In this document: positions 56,942-64,000 of the stretch, in pieces
How positions within the stretch are numbered: position 1 is the stretch's first letter
Layout: every line of letters begins with the position of its first letter
Assembly: GCF_014066305.1 (NCBI RefSeq)
Contig: NW_023501056.1
Span: forward strand, 584,501-648,500
Origin: Letharia columbiana
Taxonomy: Eukaryota > Ascomycota > Lecanoromycetes > Lecanorales > Parmeliaceae
Reading direction: 5' to 3'
Length of the DNA: 64,000 bases
The notes under the pieces: generated by a model
What the model was told of the DNA's origin: nothing
The model's input: the letters and a program-made list of their open reading frames with translations, nothing else
Databases searched by the model: none
Position numbers and translations under genes: made by a program

Positions 56942-58029
56942 TCAAGGTAAGTCCGTTACGGTTAAAGAACCATTCACCCACACCACATCGTCCGTCGCAT
57001 TTGATGACGAGGTCGAAAGCTCCCGGTCGCGGAACGACACGGTGGGGAAATTGGTGCATGTGTAAAAGACGCCTTTGAGTCGCAGGATTAGCCCAGCAAT
57101 CTAGACACCATGACTCCGTTTACTCGTGGACTTGAAAGCAGAAGAATTCTTTGCGTGGAACGCGCGATGGAAAAGTGTGAAGGGACGGGCGGACATACTG
57201 CCAGTATAATATACGTAGTTATTCGGCATATATTTCTGCGACCCCGCGTTCAACTCGAAACAGTCGTTGATACTGTACACTTCAGTATACGGCACCCTCT
57301 TGTTTGTCGCCGCTACGAGGTAGACGTGCGCGAGCTCGTGCAATAGCCACGCCCTTGAATTTTGCGCGAGAGGATATCCCAACCCTCTAAATCCATTCGT
57401 CGCTCGGTCCACGGCGATGCACGGTCTCTTTTCCTTTGGCTCGTCTGGTCGGTTGAAGGTGAACCAGCCGGGACACAGGGCTACTATGTTCGTGCCGCCA
57501 ATGAAGATGCCATAGACTCTTTCGCCTCTGTCGTGGCAGTCCTGCTTGGCGAAGGCTTGCACCCAGGGCGTCAATCCCACAAGCTCTGGGTCAGGATTTA
57601 CGATAGGGGGATCAGGTATGCACGCGATGACTGGGCTTGTCACTTTGCCAAAGCCGGGCTGGGCGAGGCCGGGGAGGACGGGGGCGCCGAAGGCGATATT
57701 TTGGAGTATCTTGCGGACGAAGGGGGCGTTTTGCACGTCTTTGAAGAAGGTATTGTAGGCGCCGCTTGTAAAGGTTTTTTCGCTGTCGGTGATGGCGGGT
57801 TGGAGGAATGGTGAAAGCGATGAGAGGATTGTGGCTATTCGCGATGCATTGGTGCCGCAGCCTTGGATGGAGTAGAGGCCGCTCATTACGACGTCGCCAG
57901 AGGCTGAGTCGGGTCAGATAATTGGGGCGAGGAAGGGAGTTGGGACACACTTTGCCTTTGCTGGATGGTTGGGCTGGCGGTACAGAGGGATGCTGCGATT
58001 GTGGAGTATAAGAAGAAAGGGTGTCTCAT
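56942..58029 (-). CDS. Secreted HExxH zinc metalloprotease-like protein
   Basis: Three exons: 58029-57951, 57903-57199 and 57072-56942. Introns are 47 and 126 nt. The product is about 304 aa. The N-terminus MRHPFFLYSTIAASLCTASP is a signal peptide. The zinc motif H-E-L-A-H lies in RAWLLHELAHVYLVA near residue 192, and NDCFEL follows about 25 residues later. Cysteines (CGTN, CIPD, DCHD, CPGW, CIAVD, DCFEL, YTCTNF) suggest disulfides. It resembles fungal putative metallopeptidases of the deuterolysin/Asp f 2 style, but the third zinc ligand is not clear. Exon 3 was chosen because it continues NNYVYYTGS-VFYTCTNFP in phase; that junction is less certain than the first. Confidence 0.75.
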
Positions 58030-58714
58030 GATTGCTACGTTGGCGGTCCCGCGCTTCTTTCGACGGACGTTGTGTGCTCTTCGATTTTTGACACAGCACT
58101 TGGTGTATGTAACTCGTGTGAGTACCTCTGAAAGAATTTTGACAAACAAACTGTGATGCGCGTCGACCGTTGTTGGTTGAAATTTTTCGCCTCAGCGGCT
58201 GTATGCACATGAAGTTCGAACGCGCGCCTACCCTCTTGCTCCCAGCTGGTCGATATGCGTCAATTTTCCTCAGAATGCTTTATTTATCTCAATGCGTTCG
58301 GCACAAAGAGAGGAACTTTTCAAGAGGCGCTGGAGCGATTAAAGGGAAAGGAAGGCTTCCTCACTTTTTCTTTTTCTTTTTCAATTTTTCCGCGTTGACT
58401 AGAGTTTTTTACAATTTGACTGGCGGTTGGTCGGCCTCGAGAATATACCCATCAAGATGGGGGGGTAAACTTCGAGAATACTCATCAAGATTCGGGACTC
58501 ATCATCTAGCTATCTTACTAGATGCTCCTCGTCTTCTCGTAGTTATTTGGCGAGAACCGTTTAGCAGGTCTGTCGGCTAATCAAAATCTTTTCATAGATT
58601 ATATTTGGCACTCACTCTATGCTTTATATGGCTGGGGTAGAATGTGCTCCAGTTTCATGCACAAAGATCCTAAAGGCCACTAGGAAGTTGGTCTTGGAGA
58701 GTCTCACAATCTCC
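58030..58714. other. Intergenic, AT-rich patches
   Basis: No gene. A TTTTTCTTTTTC pyrimidine run lies at about 58365. Two similar segments (TCGAGAATATACCCATCAAG near 58437, TTCGAGAATACTCATCAAGA near 58471) form a weak direct repeat. Confidence 0.4.
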
Positions 58715-59900
58715 TCAAATTATTTCTACACTTCGCCCTCTTCCCATGAATGCTTCAATCTTGCCCGTGATCTGACGTGTTTCAAGGCCAAAGAATGGGT
58801 TAACATCACCGGGTGGTAGGGACTTTCCAAAAGAAGCAATGGTGACGCTCGTGTCCGCATACCTCCCCCATCCGGTCGTCGCGTAGGCTTCAATGGCAAC
58901 GGCAGGTGTTCCGCTGTGTCTCCGTAGAACATTCTGTCAATACTGTTGTGGTTGCTGCTCAAAGAGTCTGCGGCAAGGAAAGCTGACAAGTCTAGCCCTG
59001 ATCCCTACCTCCGCCAGGAGAGCTTTCGTAGTGACAGCAAGAGAAAGACGCCTACGCCTATCAGGGTGAGATCCGCCTGCTCGTCCTCTATCAACACCTA
59101 TGCCCCATTGGCGACTTCCTCTTGCCCTGTCATGTCAGGATACTGGGGCAAATGTTGTGCCGACAGACTGATGATGGTTGGGGTCTGCTTGGCTTCGATG
59201 GCCACTTTCCAAGCTCCAGCTGTCTCGTTGCTGTCGGCCAGCCTTATACATATCATATTGGGCATGGCTCTGAACAATGCAGCAACTTCTATGGGCTGAT
59301 GTGTTGGCCCGTCTTCACCCATCCCAATCGAATCGTGAGTGGCGACGGGGATGACTTGAAGCTGTTGAAGTGCTCCCATTCGGATGGCGGAGGCGCCGTA
59401 AAGGACAAACCTGACGAAAGTCGAGGTCACCGGTATGGTTGTGCAAGGATTGAATGCCGCGATCCCATTGGATGTTGCCATCATGGCGTGCTCGTGGACA
59501 CCCCAATGGATGTAGCATCCACCATAGTCACCGTGCATGCCGGATTCGAGTGACACTGCAGGCTAGAAATGTCAACAATATGGTCTCGCAAACAGGTATG
59601 CCAGAGTTTTCTCACATGCTGAAAGTCCGTCTTTCTGATTCGATATCATATTGACACTTGAGTCCAAATCCGCGGTGCCAACGATGAAGGAGTTGATCTG
59701 CTCCACGACTCCATGAATGACGAGGCCCGCGCTCTGAGTTGTAGACATGGGGATGGATGGGATTGGTCTGGGATTAAGCTCTGCCACGCCGGGGGAAGAT
59801 CTCCTGCAATCCGTCGGTCCAAGTCTGCGCCTACAATGGGATACTCCAGGATAATTCGCCAGTAAATGATGCCATTTCAGGACTTCAGCATCTCCGCATG
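58715..59900 (-). pseudogene. C-terminal half of a transketolase-like gene, decayed
   Basis: The minus strand carries, in broken frames, the middle and C-terminal domains of a transketolase or dihydroxyacetone synthase: CYIHWGVHEHAMMATSNGIA, GALQQLQVIPVATHDSIGMG and EDGPTHQPIEVAALFRAMPN in one frame; AYATTGWGRYADTSVTIASF and a terminal EAFMGRGRSVEII in others. Frameshifts or stops are needed near 59550-59570, at about 59020 and at about 59800. The N-terminal thiamine-diphosphate-binding domain is absent; its place is taken by the ankyrin relic starting at about 60000. An intact enzyme would transfer two-carbon ketol units. This copy cannot. Confidence 0.85.
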
Positions 59901-60001
59901 GGCTAGTGTCATTAAGTGATTGATGACCTCGTCCGGTATATGGAATGTCGTCGGATCATATCCGTACGTCTCTTTGACCCTTTTAACCTCCTCTACTCCC
60001 A

Positions 60002-60627
60002 GTGGCGTTCCGTGAGCTTTCCCGGTGCTCGCAATTTTGCAACCAGCACCCATCACAGTCCGACATCAACTTTCAGGGTTCCAAGTTTCACACCGCTCTT
60101 CAGGAGGCTGCCTGGTGGGGCCAAGATAAGACAGTGGCATTCATCCTCGATCACGGTGCTGACATCGATGCTAGAGCTAAAGACTCTAGTACGGCGCTGC
60201 AATTGGCCTCTTCGAACAACCACGCGGTCGTTGTAGAAATTTTGGTAAAGCGAGACGCCGCAGTGGATGCTCCAGCTGGAGACTTCGGCACAGCTTTGCA
60301 GGAGGCTTGCCGACGGGAATCAAGAAATCCGTCAAAATTCTGCCGGAGAATATGGCCGGTCCGATTCTTCAGGTTGACAATTACGGGACTGCCTTGCAAA
60401 CAGCGTCTCGATGGGGCCATTACAAGGTATTCCGACTTCTGCTTGACCGAGGCGCGAACATCGACACTCGAAGCGCACGTCTTAGTACAGCCCTGGAGGC
60501 CGCCAAGCATTGGAGACAGGATGAAATTGCCAAGCTACTGACTGATCGAGGGGCGGCAATGTACAATCAGAGATGCCCAAACAAACGGCAACGGATTGGG
60601 CGGATAAAAACATTATGCTTGCTTTGA
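60002..60627 (+). pseudogene. Ankyrin-repeat fragment, frameshifted
   Basis: At least four ankyrin units: HTALQEAAWWGQDKTVAFIL, STALQLASSNNHAVVVEILV, and in another frame GTALQTASRWGHYKVFRLLL and STALEAAKHWRQDEIAKLLT. A frame change at about 60310 separates the first two from the last two. The upstream frame has no clear start. The FGTALQ(E/T)A style is that of NACHT-ankyrin proteins, so this may be the 3' end of another NLR-like gene. It abuts the transketolase relic in the opposite orientation. Confidence 0.75.
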
Positions 60628-61177
60628 TTCGAGAGCGATAGATCTAGTGAGGGCAGGCTTATGAGATATGAAAGCTGACAAGAAGACCCATGAAGCATCT
60701 CTGGGCTCTGATATTGACGAAGCTACTGTGAAAATGAATGAGTGGAGACGACATAGGAATTGTATCCCCTCTACATCGCGGGCGTAAGAGGGTTCCAGCA
60801 AATCCTTTGAATGTGTTCCTACAATTTCTTCACTTCTTGGCAAGTTCATCAACCTGTCATTGGTCACAGCGACCAAGCCGCATGAGTGGTTGGGAACCAT
60901 CGATACCGTAAGTCACTTGGGAGTAAAACCTTGCCGTACTCTTGTGTATGTTCTTTGGGCGGGAAGACGGCATGAATGTGGGTCGCCCTGGGTGCAAGAC
61001 GCCTAAAGTAGAATAAATCGGTCCATCCGAAGACCAATTCAGACAGGCGCGCTAGACCGCGCCTGCCTCACAGACGCGTAAGGTACTTTACTTTAGTTTA
61101 GTAACAAGCTTCTTCATCCACCGATTCTCTGACCCAAGACCCGAAGACTTGACGAAATCAATGGATGCCCAAATTCA
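60628..61177. other. Intergenic, DAD3 upstream
   Basis: No gene or repeat was recognised. A short ACTTTACTTTAGTTTAGTAAC stretch lies at about 61085 upstream of DAD3. Confidence 0.4.
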
Positions 61178-61526
61178 ATGGCAGATACTCTACACTCCTC
61201 TGATCAACCCACTGCGTGTAGTCCCCTTGAGCAAGAAGTCCTAGACGAATATGCGCTCCTCCTTGACAATCTAAACAAAGTACATCCCGCTCTGCTGCCT
61301 TCGCACAGTCATAGCATCTCGAGCCTGATTGCTGACTTAGGCGACTTTCTAGCTCTCCAATGTCCTCTCCTCTCTCGCCGAGCGGCCGACTGCAGAAGTT
61401 TTGGATGGCCTACGAATGCTGGAGAGGAAGACGAGTCTGGTGTGCACGTTGCTGAAGGCGAGTGTGTACAGTATTGTGTTGCAGCAGCAGATCTATGGTG
61501 GGGAGGAGGGAGAGGGGCAGGGATAG
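61178..61526 (+). CDS. dad3: DASH complex subunit Dad3
   Basis: Two exons: 61178-61279 and 61353-61526, with a 73-nt phase-0 intron. The product is 91 aa, normal for Dad3. It reads SPLEQEVLDEYALLLDNLNK, then after splicing LSNVLSSLAERPTAEVLDGL, then RMLERKTSLVCTLLKASVYS and IVLQQQIYGGEE. Dad3 belongs to the fungal-specific DASH/Dam1 ring that couples kinetochores to microtubules. The second exon lies in a different frame from the first, so unspliced reading gives a false 143-residue protein. The gene is convergent with uS5m, 230 bp away. Confidence 0.93.
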
Positions 61527-61756
61527 AGAGACAACGAGGAATGACAGGGCGTTTAGGGTTGGTTGGTGGGCGTTATAAAAGGAGGACTGCGTGGAGGGAT
61601 ACCCATTGAATGAGTGACCATGTCGACTGAAGGAGCTCCCAAGATCTACGGCTAGATGAGAAGCAGTGTGTTGGACGTCATGAGAATGACAGAAGCTCTC
61701 GAACATCCTTGACGCCTTGCCAAGATGCATTATGTACAAGCTCTTACGATACAATG

Positions 61757-63012
61757 CTATACATTCCCACCATAATACACCTTGCGTACATCTACTAGTT
61801 TCTTTCCCAACCCTCTTGCTACCTCGTCCGGTATCTTTTGGCTCAGTAGCGCCTGAAACGTCGCTTTGATGGTATTCATAGGATTCCGTGACCGCGTGAC
61901 ACGTGCTGCTAGATCCGATATTCCTGCGCACCGGCACATTTCGAAGATTTTGTCCTGACATCGAATTCCGAACCCTGTGAATAAATTCAGCGCGATCCTA
62001 TACACCGTTCATGATGGTACATACCTGGCGGTCTCGTCATCAACTCTAACTCCACAGCCCCCATCTTCACCTTCACATCTCCATAGATCGTCCGATCCTC
62101 ATACCGAGGTATAGGCTGCACATTCCGTATCGCAGCATAATGCGCCTGCCTCCTTGCGTCCTCCGCTTCTGCAGATTTGCCCTCCCCGATTCCCAACAAT
62201 CCCCTCCCGTTTCCTGCAACAGTCAGGAAATACATGCTCTGTATCTTTCCCATCTTCGTCTGATTGACCACCCTGTGTACGACCAAGTTCTTTACCCTGA
62301 ATCTCTTGATCTCATCTAGAGAGAAACCCGTTTGCCGCATCAACCTCTTCATCGCAGGATCAATCTCAACTTCGCCTGGCTTGCCAATTCCGGGCTGTTT
62401 CAATGATTCAAGTCCCTTGGGTATCTCTGGTGCCAGCGAGCTGACCGGCTTCCGCTCTGCCTCCTCTTTGCCCACTGTCAACCGCACGTTATCCGTGAAC
62501 TTCATGTAGTCCAACCTCGTAGCACCCTCAGGCATCTCTTCGATAAATTTCACAAAGTCTTCGGCTATCTCGTCTTCATTCTTGTACCGTAGCTTCGGGT
62601 CGTAGTTCTCCTCGGGTGCTCGGATAGGCTTGTCAACGACAGGGTGGATGGTAGCGAAATCATCATAGTATTCGAAGGCAAACGGGTCATCTCGCATCAT
62701 AGCCTGCTCAGCCAAGTCTTTTGGGTCTATGGCAGCTTCTCCGGCTTCGATTGCGGCGAGCTGGGCTGGGGTGTATTTGAAGTGCGTAGTAAGCTTTCTT
62801 TTGTCCTCCTCTGAGTAGGCTTTGAAGTCATCGGCGGTAGTTACCGTTCTGGCAACATCCTTACGTGGAGCGCCCCTTGGGGCTTTGGTGGGTATCTTTG
62901 GAAAATCGGGGCGTTGGTGGAGTTGCTTTGATGAGTGGAGATTCCGTCGTAGACATCGATAGGGCGCGGCAGACTTGGAGAAGAGGCAGCGCAGGGGTGC
63001 AGGGCCACTCAT
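61757..63012 (-). CDS. MRPS5: Mitochondrial small-subunit ribosomal protein uS5m
   Basis: Two exons: 63012-62025 and 61974-61757, with a 50-nt phase-1 intron. The product is about 401 aa. The N-terminus ([20 protein letters not shown]) is a basic, serine-rich mitochondrial presequence. The S5 core comprises [39 protein letters not shown] (double-stranded-RNA-binding-like part) and, in exon 2, [20 protein letters not shown] with [17 protein letters not shown]. uS5 lies at the mRNA entry and decoding fidelity region of the small subunit. The intron removes a false MYHHERC ending. Confidence 0.94.
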
Positions 63013-63312
63013 GTCTGCTTTGAAGAATTAGGACTTTCGCCACCGATCCCCTCTCCAATCCTTCCCAAAGTCGTTGATACCGCTGGATACAGATCAAGCA
63101 AGACTAAAGCACCTTACTTTACTCTTCCCTAAGAGGAAAATACGCGCGCTTTAGCGCTTAGGAAAGTTTGCCGAAAGATGAGTTTTAACTTTCTCATCTT
63201 TCCGAGCGCGTCCATTAAAAATGCTATGTGGCAGTCGAAGACTTTTCTAGCAGTAGTATGTACATATCTCAAGATTGAAAACAGGTCCCCGAGGGTTAGT
63301 GGGATCGTTGCG
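63013..63312. promoter_or_regulatory. Divergent promoter with inverted repeat
   Basis: A 300-bp gap lies between the divergent uS5m and TRM2-like start codons. It contains an exact 10-bp inverted repeat, GAAAGATGAG (63173-63182) and CTCATCTTTC (63193-63202), flanked by GCGC-rich stretches (TACGCGCGC at 63151, GAGCGCG at 63204). GATGAG resembles the core of the yeast PAC element (GCGATGAG) used by ribosome-biogenesis genes; that is a suggestion only. Confidence 0.5.
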
Positions 63313-64000
63313 ATGACAAAGAAGCAGTATCACCAAGGCAAAGCTGCGAAGCGCCAGAAACTTGCATCGAAGCCCGTCAATGACGGATCAAATGAAGTGG
63401 TGCTCTTAGCGGACATAAAATCTCTGCTGTCACAACATAGAGCACTGGAGCAAGCTGAGCAAACTGACGAAAGCACTGGTGACGGAAAACCCACAGAAAC
63501 CCTTTCATACTCTCCGCCAGAGCGTTTCACGGTCGTCGAGGTGAAGATTTCTGAATTATCTTCTACTGGTGACGGCCTGGGTCTTTCATCCACGTCTGAC
63601 CATGTCTACGTCGTACCATTTACAGTGCCTGGGGATCTCGTACAAGCGAAAGTCATCAATCAATTTCCTCAGGCGCATTATACACTGACAGATTTCGTCA
63701 AAGTCATTATACCTGCGCCTCAGCGCGATGATAGTCTTGCTGAGTGCCCGTATTTTGCCAAATGTGCGGGCTGTCAGATTCAGATGCTGCCATACAATCT
63801 GCAATTACAGCACAAGAAAACAGTTGTTGAGAAGGCATACCGCAGCTTCTCCGGCTTGACGCCAAATGTCATCCCTACTGTTGACGAGACAATCGGATCG
63901 CCTCTGCAGTATGGTTATCGCACGAAGTTGACGCCGCATTTCGATGGACCGCCAGGGAGCATGACGAGGAAAGCCAAGCGGAGCGATCCATCAGAGCGAA
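63313..64000 (+). CDS. trm2: tRNA (uracil-5-)-methyltransferase TRM2, partial
   Basis: Open from ATG 63313 to the window end (229 codons, no intron seen); the 3' part is outside. The start is MTKKQYHQGKAAKRQKL. A TRAM-type domain follows (about residues 80-135: STSDHVYVVPFTVPGDLVQA), then the cysteine cluster CPYFAKCAGCQIQ near 155 typical of RumA/TrmA/Trm2 enzymes, and LQLQHKKTVVEKAYRSFSGL. The methyltransferase domain would follow, with YGYRTKLTPHF at its start. Trm2 methylates U54 of tRNA to ribothymidine; fungal relatives were also described as endo-exonucleases. Identification is strong despite truncation. Confidence 0.92.
   Translation, partial: MTKKQYHQGKAAKRQKLASKPVNDGSNEVVLLADIKSLLSQHRALEQAEQTDESTGDGKPTETLSYSPPERFTVVEVKISELSSTGDGLGLSSTSDHVYVVPFTVPGDLVQAKVINQFPQAHYTLTDFVKVIIPAPQRDDSLAECPYFAKCAGCQIQMLPYNLQLQHKKTVVEKAYRSFSGLTPNVIPTVDETIGSPLQYGYRTKLTPHFDGPPGSMTRKAKRSDPSER

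Noticed and set aside
61410..61961. 183-codon minus-strand frame between DAD3 and uS5m
   Set aside because: It overlaps real exons of both genes in the wrong frame; the uS5m splice junction explains the region.
1..64000. tRNA, rRNA, CRISPR and telomere repeats
   Set aside because: I looked for B-box-like GGTTCGANNCC and obvious arrays by eye and found none. A tRNAscan-SE or covariance-model run would be decisive and was not possible.

Overview
This is nuclear DNA of a filamentous ascomycete. Genes carry short introns (mostly 46-65 nt, GT..AG), and the gene set is fungal: a DASH-complex subunit, an NRC-2 type kinase, Mch1, KCS1, a JLP1-like dioxygenase, DUF8004-like, 2EXR/F-box and NACHT-ankyrin genes. 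Protein style suggests Dothideomycetes (Capnodiales/Mycosphaerellales grade), but that placement is inference. About twenty genes are supported. Most exon structures were rebuilt by hand from splice sites and reading phase.

Layout. 0.9-11.7 kb: a 2EXR-type gene with an unexplained frame change, a DUF8004-like gene (-), a 673-bp AT-rich element with TTAA-flanked terminal inverted repeats, a nitrate/nitrite transporter whose upstream region carries a 44-bp duplication, and an unknown gene with a coding 15-bp minisatellite. 13.3-19 kb: VPS11 (8 exons) and a disordered AT-hook nuclear protein. 19-26 kb: a repeat-rich, gene-poor island with a decayed NACHT-ankyrin (NLR-like) gene, nested inverted repeats and several related TIR elements. 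25.6-27.3 kb: a small unknown gene and a beta-carbonic anhydrase (-). 27.3-30.5 kb: no assignable gene. 30.5-34.7 kb: a divergent pair, an ACS-family MFS permease and a TauD/JLP1-like sulfonate dioxygenase, probably a sulfonate uptake and desulfonation module.

34.8-63 kb is mostly housekeeping: an F-box protein, a large disordered nuclear protein, Mch1, the inositol polyphosphate kinase KCS1, SmF divergent to ARP3, an NRC-2/Fpk-type AGC kinase, a MYND/MSS51-like protein and a secreted HELAH metalloprotease. A second decayed patch at 58.7-60.6 kb holds a half transketolase and ankyrin repeats. It is followed by DASH subunit DAD3, mitochondrial ribosomal protein uS5m, and a TRM2-type tRNA methyltransferase cut by the window end.

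I saw no CRISPR, rRNA or recognisable tRNA. No wholly novel system stands out. The most unusual items are the TIR element families, the nested inverted ATCATACCCC motifs, the minisatellite-bearing unknown gene and the two NLR/ankyrin graveyards.
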